DNA of 37,712 bases from Rickettsiales bacterium (GCA_033762595.1 JANRLM010000115.1:1-37712); one strand, 5' to 3'. Shown: positions 25,183-33,900, counted from the stretch's first letter. Notes: generated from the letters alone by a model not told the origin. Made by a program: numbers and translations.

Positions 25183-26490
25183 ATGAATTTTTTTTTCAAA
25201 AAAATATTTTCTGCTAAAATTCAATCAATAAATCTTAGCGAAATTTATAAAAAATTTCCTGAGCTTTTTACAAAATCAAATTTAAGAAAAATATTTTTAG
25301 AAAGCCCTGCTGTTGGTGAGGGCCTAACTGGATCAGTTCACTTAATGGCGGTTACGGCATCTGGCGTTGCTTCTGCATTAACTGGTAATATAATTCAAGG
25401 GCTTTCGGTAACTGCTATTGGAGGAGGTGCATTAATTTGTGATTATCTAAAAGCAACGCAAGAACAGCAGATTCCAAAACAATATGAAGAAAAAACTCTT
25501 AAATTAGTTGGCTCAATTCTTTATAACATGCATACAAAGGCAGTCCAAGATTTACAAAATGGATTTTCATTACTTTCAAGAACAACAAATCCTACAGAAT
25601 TAGATAGAGATTATCCTCTTTTAAAGATCGTAGAAAAATCTAAAGAAATTATTGAAGAGACAAAAAAGGTTTTCTTAAATAATAATCCAATTTCTTCTAT
25701 AAAACTTGGTGGCGTAGATTTAGATGTAAAAATATATGATACAAGTAAACTCTCAAAAAAAACTCATGAACTCGAAACATTAATAAAAGGATTAAATAAT
25801 GACATTCAATTAGAAGATAATTATTGGAAAATCCTTATAAAGGGCATTAGAGGTTTAACATCCATTTCTTTAAGTTTAAAAGGTTTTAATTCTATCAAAA
25901 AAATAATTGATAATTTGAATGAAGATTCCAAATTAAATCTAGGAGTAGAGAATTTTATTAATAAAGGTAGCTTGCACCCTTTAATAGATTCATCCAATTA
26001 TATTAATAGCAATCCTATGTATACAAGTGATGCTATTAGAACTTTTGAAAGAGAAAACTCTTTGCTAAAAAAAGAGTTAAAAGATTTCTATTTAGCTTAT
26101 AGTAATGATAGATTTGAAACTCTTAAAATTTCTAATAAAATTTATACTAGTTTAGGAATTGGACAAGATAATCCATTTTTTGCAGATGAAGATAGAGATA
26201 TTGGTGTAAGTGAGTATGTTGATAATTTTTTAAAGAGAATGGATCAATTAAACGAATATGAAAGAACGCCAAATCCAATTTTGAGGCAAGTTAAGAAAGC
26301 TGGTAATTACAAGGATTTCCCATATGAATTTACTGGTGCAATGTTCACTGGATTTAGTATAGGCTCCATGATAGTTGCTAGCATCTTTGAAAAAGATCCA
26401 GAAGCAAGGCAAGTTTTGGTTATCTTGGTGTGGCAGGGCTTTCATTTTGGATATTACCAATGGAAACAGAATGGGGTAGCAAAGCATTAG
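25183..26490 (+). CDS. Unknown membrane protein, apparently the 5' part of a split gene
   Basis: A 435-residue product I do not recognise. Hydrophobic segments are at about 45-80 (VHLMAVTASGVASALTGNII and LSVTAIGGGALICDYL) and at the end (about 390-425). The middle is helical and charged, with Lys/Glu/Asn-rich stretches. The start is ATG 25183; a TTG just upstream is less likely. After FEKD (about 26386-26397) the reading frame looks less natural, while the frame that leads into the next ORF reads as a basic loop followed by a membrane helix. So this and the next ORF probably descend from one gene of about 619 codons. See the finding at 26391. Confidence 0.65.
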   Translation: MNFFFKKIFSAKIQSINLSEIYKKFPELFTKSNLRKIFLESPAVGEGLTGSVHLMAVTASGVASALTGNIIQGLSVTAIGGGALICDYLKATQEQQIPKQYEEKTLKLVGSILYNMHTKAVQDLQNGFSLLSRTTNPTELDRDYPLLKIVEKSKEIIEETKKVFLNNNPISSIKLGGVDLDVKIYDTSKLSKKTHELETLIKGLNNDIQLEDNYWKILIKGIRGLTSISLSLKGFNSIKKIIDNLNEDSKLNLGVENFINKGSLHPLIDSSNYINSNPMYTSDAIRTFERENSLLKKELKDFYLAYSNDRFETLKISNKIYTSLGIGQDNPFFADEDRDIGVSEYVDNFLKRMDQLNEYERTPNPILRQVKKAGNYKDFPYEFTGAMFTGFSIGSMIVASIFEKDPEARQVLVILVWQGFHFGYYQWKQNGVAKH

Positions 26491-27041
26491 ATGGCATAAG
26501 AAATTTGGGCGAAAAAATATCCAATACAACTGAGGGTATAAAATTAAAAATATTCAGGCCAACAGCTAAAATTATATCCACTGAAGGGCAAATTGGCAAA
26601 AACTTAACTTCAATTTCTAATGGTATTACGCAAGCTGTAGATATTATAGATAATAAAACTCAAATATTTACTGGCTTAACAAATGTTTTATCTGGTATTA
26701 AAACTACTTATCAAGAAAGAGTTGCACCTACTAAAAATAAGATAGTTGATGGTAGCATTAATTTAGCTGCAAAAATGCTTGTTACAATGGGTAATGTTCC
26801 TAAAACCACAGCTTACCTTCCTGCTTTTATCTCTTGCTATTATCGTTCGATGGAGATTGTAAACCAGATGGATAATGTAAGTGGAAAAGAGTTGGCAATT
26901 AAGTCAGTTGGCGTATTATGTGCAACATTATCAAATGTTCTTGGAACAATGGCAGTAATAAAAATTGCTGATAAAGAAACTTATAATTCAATTATAAAAG
27001 CTGTTACTAATATTGATTTATCTAATTCAAAAAGAAGATGA
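26460..27041 (+). CDS. Unknown membrane protein, apparently the 3' part of a split gene
   Basis: The frame is open from 26391 and has a GTG at 26430 and an ATG at 26460 (METEWGSKALDGIRNLG); the ATG gives 193 residues. It overlaps the preceding ORF. Residues 105-160 hold two hydrophobic helices (KTTAYLPAFISCYY and SVGVLCATLSNVLGTMAVIK). The family is unknown. Before the ATG the same frame reads FGYLGVAGLSFWILP, a natural membrane helix continuing the one that ends at FEKD in the preceding ORF. It ends ATGA-overlapped with the small gene at 27038, so all three are likely one transcript. Confidence 0.6.
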   Translation: METEWGSKALDGIRNLGEKISNTTEGIKLKIFRPTAKIISTEGQIGKNLTSISNGITQAVDIIDNKTQIFTGLTNVLSGIKTTYQERVAPTKNKIVDGSINLAAKMLVTMGNVPKTTAYLPAFISCYYRSMEIVNQMDNVSGKELAIKSVGVLCATLSNVLGTMAVIKIADKETYNSIIKAVTNIDLSNSKRR

Positions 27042-27370
27042 TGTCTGAAAATTTTCAAGATTTTAAGAAACTAGTTGATGATGACTTGAAAATAGTTTTT
27101 CTAATTACGGGTGAAGATGAAAATTCATCGCCAATTTTTGCTTATGTAAGAATGAAAGCCTCAGATTATTTCTCTTTTATGAATAATATTGATAATCCAA
27201 ACGGGCTAGAGCTATCCAATTTTGGCGAGATTGTTAGCTACGGGAATGGTGAGCCTTCAAAAGAAGTAAAAAGAGAAATGTTTGAAAAATATGGTACCTC
27301 AGATGATTTTCAGCAAAACTTAATTGATAATATGCTAAAGCTAAATAAGGATTTAACTGAAAATTTTTAA
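27038..27370 (+). CDS. Small protein of the family shared with the gene at 19671
   Basis: A 110-residue acidic protein. Residues about 16-75 align with the 79-residue product of 19671-19910: LELSNFGEIVSYGNGEPSKEV matches LNLDSYGVVLKKGYGENPPEEI, and the preceding strand-rich segments align too. The C-terminus ends MFEKYGTSDDFQQNLIDNML. I cannot name the family. The start overlaps the stop of the membrane protein gene (ATGA), and a second ATG follows immediately. In both loci the small gene is the last one and overlaps a larger, unrelated protein, so it may serve as partner of whatever precedes it. Confidence 0.75.
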   Translation: MMSENFQDFKKLVDDDLKIVFLITGEDENSSPIFAYVRMKASDYFSFMNNIDNPNGLELSNFGEIVSYGNGEPSKEVKREMFEKYGTSDDFQQNLIDNMLKLNKDLTENF

Positions 27371-27386
27371 TTATAATTCAAAACAC

Positions 27387-29276
27387 TTACTCACTAACAA
27401 TTTCTGTTTTGACATTTACTTTTAGGGTTTCTTTTCCGCCACCTTTATAGATTGTGCCAGTTGTAGGGGTGGCATCAAGATAGTTTCTGCCACAAGCAAC
27501 CCTTATGTAATCTTGGTCAACTTGTTTTCCGTTTGTAGGGTCAAAACCTCGCCAGCCAACATAAGGTATATAAAGCTCTGCCCAAGCGTGCGTTGCCTCA
27601 GATTGGATTTTATTAGCATAATCTGCACCTGTATAAATGTAGCCCATTCTATAACGAGCTGGAATGCTAAGTAAGCGAGCCAAGCAAATGAGTAAATTTG
27701 CAAAATCTTGACAAACACCTTTACGAAGAACATAAACTTCAAAAGCATTAGTGTTTAACTCAGTTGCACCAACTTGATATTTGAAATCTTTATATATAGT
27801 GCGGTTTATATCTTTTAGAGTTTCATAAAGATTATAATCATTTCTTCTAACAAAACTCATAGCAAAATCAGTGAGTTCACGCAGTTGCGTTTCAGGGAGT
27901 TCTTGAGGCATAAGATAAGCTTGCATCATCTGCCTTTGCCCTGGCATCCAAGCATATGGAATTGAAACTTTTCTAAGTGGGTGAGAAAAATCATCAGGAT
28001 CAATTCTGCTAATTAAAACCTTACTTTTACTAACTATTTTTATTTCAGAGTATGGTTTTTCAATAGTCATGTGAACAATATCATTATTGAAAACATCTCT
28101 ATAAATCATTCTTTCCGCAGGAACATCAACATCAAGTGAGTATTCCAAAACCTGCTGAAACCGATTATACATTGGTATTAACCTGAAAACATGCTCACTT
28201 CTCTCAATTGGTGAATCATATGTATAGGTGGTTTCATGCGTAACTTGCATCATTCTTGCGTTATGATGCAAGAGGTTGTTGCTGATGTAATAATCAAACT
28301 CACGAGAAGTTGGAACGCAATTATTTTCAACAAAATTCTTAAATTGTCCATTACTCTCAAACAAGCTGTTTGGAGGGCTATTTGTGTTTGCACTAAGCTG
28401 TAATTCTTGTTGCGGAAGATATACTTGTTTTTGGTTTTGATTATTTTTATTTTTCATACTTATTTCATTAGAATTCCATATCACAGAACCATGAGAGCAT
28501 ACTATCATCTGCGATTCTTCAAGCTCTTTCCAGTTAGGGTTATCAGACATCTTTTCAGATGCGATAATTATATGAGTTCTAATTCTATCTATTCCATTTG
28601 TAAAATCAAAATCTATATCATTATCAGATGAAGCTAAACCATGGGTTGCATTATGCGGGATTCTTCTTTTCCAATAAAGTTTTTCTGGCGTGTTTTTACC
28701 ATGAAAAGCCACCATATATTGCCCATCAGAAAAAATTATATTTGCAGAACCAAATTCATTGAAGTCTTTCAGCCATTTATATAAATTTTCCCAACCTATA
28801 TCTTTGATTGAATCAATATTTTTTTTATAACATTTATTGAGGATTATATCAAAAACCAACTCAGAATCCGTAGTTCCTAAAGGCTGAAAAATATTTTTCT
28901 TATTCTTATTATAAATTTCTCTAAGGGCGTAAATATCAAGTGTTCCTTGGTGAAGCCAGCAAATTTCCTTACCACCTAGCTTGTTTACATAAGGCTGAGT
29001 GTTTTGAAGGGTTGCATCATAAGATGCTCCATAAAAATTAAAAAGGAATGTTGAAGAACGAAATCTTCGCCATTCATCAATCACTTTTGGGCGACCAGTT
29101 TCAGCAAATGAACCTGCATCTTTAAGTAAAACGCAAGCATTCTTATCTTCTGGATACCAAGCAAAACCGCACCCTGAAAGCCTTTTACCATCTTTGTCAA
29201 AGCCCGTTTCAGTTTTGAAATTAACTATTGGAGTTGCAGGACAATCAATTGATAACGCTAATAAAAAATTTTTCAT
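27387..29276 (-). CDS. Fused class II amidotransferase-like and transglutaminase protein
   Basis: A 629-residue two-domain protein. Residues 1-215 resemble class II glutamine amidotransferases of the YafJ type: GCGFAWYPEDKNACVLLKD, NTQPYV (92-97), WLHQGTL (His109) and GTTDSELVF (137-142). The N-terminal nucleophile Cys2 is missing (MKNFLLALS), so this half is probably catalytically inactive. Residues about 335-615 are a bacterial transglutaminase-like domain: HETTYTYDSPIERSEHVFRL, then the triad Cys522 (RKGVCQDFANL), His563 (EATHAWAELYIP) and Asp579 (GFDPTNG). Homologous activities often occur as separate neighbours. It diverges from infB across a 249-base gap with a palindrome. Substrate is unknown. 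Confidence 0.88.
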   Translation of the reverse strand: MKNFLLALSIDCPATPIVNFKTETGFDKDGKRLSGCGFAWYPEDKNACVLLKDAGSFAETGRPKVIDEWRRFRSSTFLFNFYGASYDATLQNTQPYVNKLGGKEICWLHQGTLDIYALREIYNKNKKNIFQPLGTTDSELVFDIILNKCYKKNIDSIKDIGWENLYKWLKDFNEFGSANIIFSDGQYMVAFHGKNTPEKLYWKRRIPHNATHGLASSDNDIDFDFTNGIDRIRTHIIIASEKMSDNPNWKELEESQMIVCSHGSVIWNSNEISMKNKNNQNQKQVYLPQQELQLSANTNSPPNSLFESNGQFKNFVENNCVPTSREFDYYISNNLLHHNARMMQVTHETTYTYDSPIERSEHVFRLIPMYNRFQQVLEYSLDVDVPAERMIYRDVFNNDIVHMTIEKPYSEIKIVSKSKVLISRIDPDDFSHPLRKVSIPYAWMPGQRQMMQAYLMPQELPETQLRELTDFAMSFVRRNDYNLYETLKDINRTIYKDFKYQVGATELNTNAFEVYVLRKGVCQDFANLLICLARLLSIPARYRMGYIYTGADYANKIQSEATHAWAELYIPYVGWRGFDPTNGKQVDQDYIRVACGRNYLDATPTTGTIYKGGGKETLKVNVKTEIVSE

Positions 29277-29313
29277 AAAGATATAAAATGTAAGCTAAAA
29301 ATAATTGAAAACT

Positions 29314-29379
29314 TGTCATCTTGAGCAAAGCGAAAGATCTAAAAATCTCTTTAGATTCTTCGCTTTGCTCAGAATCACA
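29314..29379. repeat. Palindromic element family E
   Basis: An inverted repeat of TGAGCAAAGCGAAAGATCT and AGATTCTTCGCTTTGCTCA around a short centre. Sequences of this type (GAGCGAAGCGAAGAATCT) are dispersed in many bacteria. It sits between infB and the transglutaminase gene. Confidence 0.8.
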
Positions 29380-29525
29380 AAAATATTCATTTCATTTGAC
29401 TATAATTGTTTTTTATACATAATGCACCAAAACTTAGGAATACAGCCAAAAAATATATATTAAATTAAACAAAACACAAAATAAAACAAAGTAATTAATA
29501 ATTAATACTAATAACACAATAAAAA

Positions 29526-32078
29526 ATGACAGATAATACATCAAATAACAATAAAACATTATCACTTTCACTCGGTAAAAAGCTGGAAGTTAGCTCAGTA
29601 AAGCAATCTATCTCTAGAAGTAAAAGTAAATCTGTGATGGTTGAGGTTAAAAAATCTCGTTCTTTCAAAATTGATAAAAATGAAGATTTTCTTACCAATG
29701 ATGATTCTAACTTAACGGAACATGAAAGAAAGGCTCGCTTAGAAGCTATTAAATTCGCTGAAGAAAGAAGAAAAGCCCAACAAGAAAATCATCATGTTGG
29801 TAAAGTTGGAATTGAAATTGCCATTCAAAGAAATAATGACGAAGAAGTTTTAACTGCTCCTGTAAAAAAGGAAGATCCTAAAAAATCTTCTCCCATTCCA
29901 AACCCAACACCACTTGGCGGAAAGAGAGTTCACTCTCTAGAAACTAATGAAATTAGAAACTTAGATGCATTATCTCCAAAACAAAAAGAAGAAAGGGCAA
30001 AACAACAGCAAGAAAAAAATGTTTTCTCTGGAAACCCTTTTGAAACTAACGCTCTTGGGCTTCCTAAGAAAAAACCTACTGGAAAGATAACTAAAGAAGA
30101 CTTAGATAGCGAAATTGAAGAGAGGAAAAAAACTTCAGCTGGAAAGCCAAAATTTGGAGATGATAATTTTGATGATAAAAAACTAAAAAAACTTACTATT
30201 TCTCAAGCGGTTGATTTTGATGGTGAGGAGAGGGTTAGATCAATTGCAGCTTACAAGCGTAAAAAGCAAAAACAGAAAATGAAGCTTGTAAGTCAAACTG
30301 AGCAAGTTTTCCAAGCAAAAGAAATTATAATCCCTGAATTTATTTCAATTCAAGATTTATCAAATAGAATGGCAGTTCGCGTTCAAGAAGTAATAAAAGA
30401 GCTGATGAAACTTGGTATGATTAAGCGTGCTGTTGATGAAATTGATGCTGATACCGCTGAGCTTCTAGTTACTGAATTTAAGCACATTCCAAAAAGAGTT
30501 TTAGCTTCTGACATAGAAAATTCTCTACAAGAAGAAATTGTGAATGAGGCAGATTTAGAATCACGCCCACCAGTTGTTACCATTATGGGGCATGTGGATC
30601 ACGGCAAAACTTCTCTACTTGATACAATCAGAAAAGCTGATGTTGTAAGTGGTGAAGCTGGCGGAATTACTCAACATATCGGTGCTTATCAAGTAACTAC
30701 TAAAAATGGTGAAAAAATTTCTTTCATTGATACGCCAGGTCACGCGGCGTTCACTGCAATGCGTGCAAGGGGTGCGAATGTTACTGATATTGTTATTCTA
30801 GTTGTTGCGGCTGATGATGGCGTTATGCCTCAAACTATTGAGGCAATTAATCACGCAAAAGTTGCGAATGTTCCAATTATCGTTGCAGTAAATAAAATTG
30901 ATAAACCTGATGCTAACGCAAGAAGAGTAAAAGAGGAGCTTCTTAATTATGATGTAATCGTTGAAGAATATGGCGGTGAAGTTCAAGCAGTTGAAATTTC
31001 TGCAAAGCAAAAAATAAATATTGATGGCTTGCTTGATGCTATTTTAGTTCAAGCAGAAATGCTTAATCTTAAGGCAAGCAAAAAACAAAAACCTCGTGGA
31101 ACAGTTATTGAATCTAAGATTGATAAGGGCAGGGGGGTTGTTGCAACTTTACTTGTTCAAAAAGGAACTCTTAAAAAAGGTGATTTGATAATTGCTGGCA
31201 CTGCTTTTGGTAAAATCAAAACTATCGTTGATGAAAATGGTAATAACCTAGAAACAGCAGAGCCTTCCAAGCCGGTTGAAGTTTTAGGTTTTGACGAAGT
31301 GCCTCAAGCTGGCGAAGTTTTCTCAATTGCGGATAATGAAAAAATCGCAAGAGATGTTGTTGAGTATCGTAAAAAACTTCAAATTATTGAAAAACAAAAA
31401 CTAACTAACGCATCTTCTGGTGGCATTGAAAGCCTATTCAAAATGGCTAAAGATGGCAATAAAGAACTCAATGTAATTATTAAAGGTGATGTTCACGGCT
31501 CAGTTGAAGCAATCGTTAGCTCAATTGGCAAAATAGTTAGTGAGGAAGTTAAAATTAAGGTTGTTCATCAAGCAGCTGGTGCAATTAGTGAATCTGACAT
31601 TCAATTAGCATCAGCCGTCAAAGCCGTTATTATGGGCTTTAATGTGCGTGCTGAGGCGAATGCAAAAGCTCTAGCTGAAAGAGAAAAAATTGAAGTTAGA
31701 TATTATAATATTATTTATAACTTACTTGATGATATTAAAGGCTTAGTTTCAGGGCTTCTTTCCCCTGTTATTAGGGAACAATTTTTGGGTAATGCAGAAA
31801 TTCTGCAAGTGTTCAAAATGTCCAAATATGGTAAGGTTGCAGGCTGTAGAATTAAGGAAGGGCTGGTAAAGCGTGGTGCAGGTGTTCGCTTAATTCGTGA
31901 TAATGTGGTGATTCATGAAGGCAAGCTCAAAACTCTCAAACGCTTCAAAGATGAGGTTGCAGAAGTTAAAGAAGGTTTTGAATGCGGAATGGCTTTTGAA
32001 AATTATGAAGATATTAGAGAAGGTGATATAATTGAGGCCTTTGAAGTTGTTAAAGAGCAAAGGGTATTTGAAGGCTAA
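29526..32078 (+). CDS. infB: Translation initiation factor IF-2
   Basis: IF-2 is the GTPase that places initiator tRNA on the 30S subunit. The 850 residues have the usual charged, coiled N-terminal region (1-280), an IF2_N segment (IQDLSNRMAVRVQEVIKELM), then the GTPase domain from about 350: [26 protein letters not shown] and NKIDKPDAN. Domains II, III and IV follow, with VIIKGDVHGSVEAIVSSIG and the C-terminal VAGCRIKEGLVKRGAGVRL. nusA, which usually precedes infB, is absent; the divergent neighbour is the transglutaminase gene. rbfA starts 8 bases after it. Its own promoter lies in the preceding 249 bases. Confidence 0.98.
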   Translation: MTDNTSNNNKTLSLSLGKKLEVSSVKQSISRSKSKSVMVEVKKSRSFKIDKNEDFLTNDDSNLTEHERKARLEAIKFAEERRKAQQENHHVGKVGIEIAIQRNNDEEVLTAPVKKEDPKKSSPIPNPTPLGGKRVHSLETNEIRNLDALSPKQKEERAKQQQEKNVFSGNPFETNALGLPKKKPTGKITKEDLDSEIEERKKTSAGKPKFGDDNFDDKKLKKLTISQAVDFDGEERVRSIAAYKRKKQKQKMKLVSQTEQVFQAKEIIIPEFISIQDLSNRMAVRVQEVIKELMKLGMIKRAVDEIDADTAELLVTEFKHIPKRVLASDIENSLQEEIVNEADLESRPPVVTIMGHVDHGKTSLLDTIRKADVVSGEAGGITQHIGAYQVTTKNGEKISFIDTPGHAAFTAMRARGANVTDIVILVVAADDGVMPQTIEAINHAKVANVPIIVAVNKIDKPDANARRVKEELLNYDVIVEEYGGEVQAVEISAKQKINIDGLLDAILVQAEMLNLKASKKQKPRGTVIESKIDKGRGVVATLLVQKGTLKKGDLIIAGTAFGKIKTIVDENGNNLETAEPSKPVEVLGFDEVPQAGEVFSIADNEKIARDVVEYRKKLQIIEKQKLTNASSGGIESLFKMAKDGNKELNVIIKGDVHGSVEAIVSSIGKIVSEEVKIKVVHQAAGAISESDIQLASAVKAVIMGFNVRAEANAKALAEREKIEVRYYNIIYNLLDDIKGLVSGLLSPVIREQFLGNAEILQVFKMSKYGKVAGCRIKEGLVKRGAGVRLIRDNVVIHEGKLKTLKRFKDEVAEVKEGFECGMAFENYEDIREGDIIEAFEVVKEQRVFEG

Positions 32079-32086
32079 TTATCGTT

Positions 32087-32434
32087 ATGAAAAATTTTTC
32101 CACTAGGCAGTTAAAAGTTGGTCAGGAAATCAAATCCATATTAAGTAATTTTTTTATGCGAGGAGATGTTTATGATCCCAATACTTTTAAGGCAATAAAC
32201 ATCACAATTTCAGAAGTGCAAGTTACTCCAGATTTGAACTATGCCGATGTTTATTTTATTCCACTTGGTGGCGTAGAATCAAAAAATACATCTGAAATTC
32301 TGCAATCTATTGCAAGCAAACTCAAATGGCAGATTGGCAAACAAATGAATATAAGAACAATTCCAAATCTAGTTTTCAAAATTGATAAATCTTTTGATGT
32401 CGCACAAAGAATTGAAGAGCTGACGAAGAGTTAA
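32087..32434 (+). CDS. rbfA: Ribosome-binding factor A
   Basis: RbfA binds the 30S subunit and matures the 5' end of 16S rRNA. At 115 residues it has the standard KH-like fold: STRQLKVGQEIKSILSNFF at the start, ITISEVQVTPDLNYADVYF in the middle and IRTIPNLVFKIDKSFDVAQR at the end, the RPxLxFxxD region of the family. It follows infB with an 8-base gap, the usual order. Its TAA overlaps the stop of the convergent sixA (TTAA, 32431-32434), so truB or rpsO do not follow here. Confidence 0.93.
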   Translation: MKNFSTRQLKVGQEIKSILSNFFMRGDVYDPNTFKAINITISEVQVTPDLNYADVYFIPLGGVESKNTSEILQSIASKLKWQIGKQMNIRTIPNLVFKIDKSFDVAQRIEELTKS

Positions 32435-32958
32435 AGCTTTTTGCCGTTTACAAAATCTAAAAGAATAGCAGAATTGTTGGTAATTTCATACCAGTTCTTT
32501 ACCTCAGAATTAAAAGTTGCGAATGAACCGGGGGGAAAGTTTGCTCGCATCTCTCTAAATTTAGTTTTATCACCGCTTCTTGCAAAACTAACTGCAAACT
32601 CTTGCAAACCAGGGCAATGGCTTATAATTAAAATAGATTTATAATCATCACTACATCTATTTATAATGTCCAAAATTTGCTCAGGTGATGTAACATATAA
32701 ATCTTGAAAAGTTTTAATTTCAATTTCAGGATTATGCGAAAAGAATTTTTTGAAAAGAGAAGCTGTTTGCTTTGCTCTAATTGCGGTTGAAGAAAAAATA
32801 ACTTCAGGTGGATTATCTTTATAATGCTTCAAGAAATAAGGAGCAACTAGTGATGCTTGATCCTCCCCCTTTTTAGTGAGAGTGCGTTCGTGATCACTAA
32901 GCATATTCTTATCTGTTTGCCCAGCCTTAGAATGCCTCATTAAATATATTCTTTTCAT
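32431..32958 (-). CDS. sixA: SixA-like phosphohistidine phosphatase
   Basis: A histidine phosphatase of the SixA type, which in E. coli removes phosphate from the HPt domain of ArcB. The 175-residue protein has the catalytic RHG-like motif MRHSKA (Arg8, His9), FSSTAIRAKQTASLF (a conserved Arg) and the second His in IISHCPGLQEF. It starts 9 bases after the end of ctrA in the same direction and is likely co-transcribed with it. A phosphatase acting on His-phosphate next to the regulator that receives its phosphate through an HPt-like relay suggests a role in that relay; this is inferred from position. Confidence 0.85.
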   Translation of the reverse strand: MKRIYLMRHSKAGQTDKNMLSDHERTLTKKGEDQASLVAPYFLKHYKDNPPEVIFSSTAIRAKQTASLFKKFFSHNPEIEIKTFQDLYVTSPEQILDIINRCSDDYKSILIISHCPGLQEFAVSFARSGDKTKFREMRANFPPGSFATFNSEVKNWYEITNNSAILLDFVNGKKL

Positions 32959-32967
32959 AATGAAACT

Positions 32968-33678
32968 TTATTCTTGGTTTTCGTTGCCAGCTAGGATATT
33001 TTTTTCATTAGGATCTTTAATGCAATAACCTCTACCCCATAAAGTTTCAATGTAGTTTTCGCCAGCTACCTCTTCAATTTTTTTGCGAAGCTTGCAAACA
33101 AATACATCAATGATTTTTATTTCAGGCTCATCAATTCCGCCGTAAAGATGTGCAAGGAAAGTTTCTTTCTTAATAGGCGTTCCTTTACGAAGCATCATTA
33201 TTTCTAATATGCTATATTCTTTACTGGTTAAATTCATAGGTTTACCACCTATTTCAACACTTCTAGCGTCCATGTCCAAAGATATTTTACCAACTTTTAA
33301 CTTAGAAGTTGAATTTCCCTTAGAACGACGAACAATAGCTTGAATTCTAGCAATTAACTCGCCACGATTAAATGGTTTTGTAACATAATCATCAGCACCA
33401 ATTCCAAGCCCTTTAACTTTGCTATCAGAGCCAGTTAAGCCAGAAAGAATCATCACTGGCGTTTTAATATTTGCACGCCTCAATCTGCGTAAAACCTCAA
33501 AGCCATCAACATCTGGCAACATCATATCAAGAATTATAATGTCATATTCATACATTCTTGCAAAGTCCAAACCCTCCTCACCATTGCCTGCTATATCGCA
33601 GACAATACCTTCAGTTGCTAGGGCTAACTCTATTGATTTTGCAGTAGAAATATCATCTTCTATAAGAAGTATTCTCAT
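32968..33678 (-). CDS. ctrA: Cell-cycle response regulator CtrA
   Basis: CtrA is the master regulator of cell cycle, division and flagellar genes in alphaproteobacteria. The 236 residues comprise a receiver domain (MRILLIEDDISTAKSIELAL, phospho-acceptor Asp51 in IILDMMLPDVDGF, Lys in DDYVTKPFNRGELIARI) and an OmpR-type winged-helix domain with the diagnostic LTSKEYSILEIMMLRKGTPI, LYGGIDEPEIKIIDVFVCKL and ETLWGRGYCIKDPNE. This is much closer to CtrA than to other OmpR regulators. An exact TTAA-N7-TTAA box lies 63 bases upstream of its start. sixA follows it in the same direction. Confidence 0.96.
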   Translation of the reverse strand: MRILLIEDDISTAKSIELALATEGIVCDIAGNGEEGLDFARMYEYDIIILDMMLPDVDGFEVLRRLRRANIKTPVMILSGLTGSDSKVKGLGIGADDYVTKPFNRGELIARIQAIVRRSKGNSTSKLKVGKISLDMDARSVEIGGKPMNLTSKEYSILEIMMLRKGTPIKKETFLAHLYGGIDEPEIKIIDVFVCKLRKKIEEVAGENYIETLWGRGYCIKDPNEKNILAGNENQE

Positions 33679-33740
33679 TTGAAAAAACTATTCGTTGATA
33701 AGCGAAATTTACTGAAATTTAATTCATAACTATTTGAATA

Positions 33741-33755
33741 TTAACTAAACATTAA
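33741..33755 (-). promoter_or_regulatory. CtrA box upstream of ctrA
   Basis: TTAACTAAACATTAA is an exact TTAA-N7-TTAA full CtrA site, 63 bases upstream of the ctrA ATG. Autoregulation of ctrA through such a site is known in Caulobacter; its function here is inferred. AT-rich background makes chance occurrence possible. Confidence 0.5.
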
Positions 33756-33885
33756 TAAAAGGCTAGTAAAAAAGATATTTAATAATTTTTTGTGACTAAA
33801 AGGTTACTTGATTTTTCAACCTATGGTTAAATACTCAATTAAATTCTAATAATTATCGTTAAAAATGTTAAATATAAAATTGACA

Positions 33886-33900
33886 TGATAATAATTATCA
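33886..33900 (+). promoter_or_regulatory. Fur-type box upstream of the TonB receptor
   Basis: TGATAATAATTATCA is a 7-1-7 inverted repeat with the ATAAT/ATTAT core of Fur boxes. It directly follows TTGACA (33880-33885), a consensus -35 box, 40 bases before the receptor start. Iron repression would fit a siderophore receptor. Confidence 0.7.
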
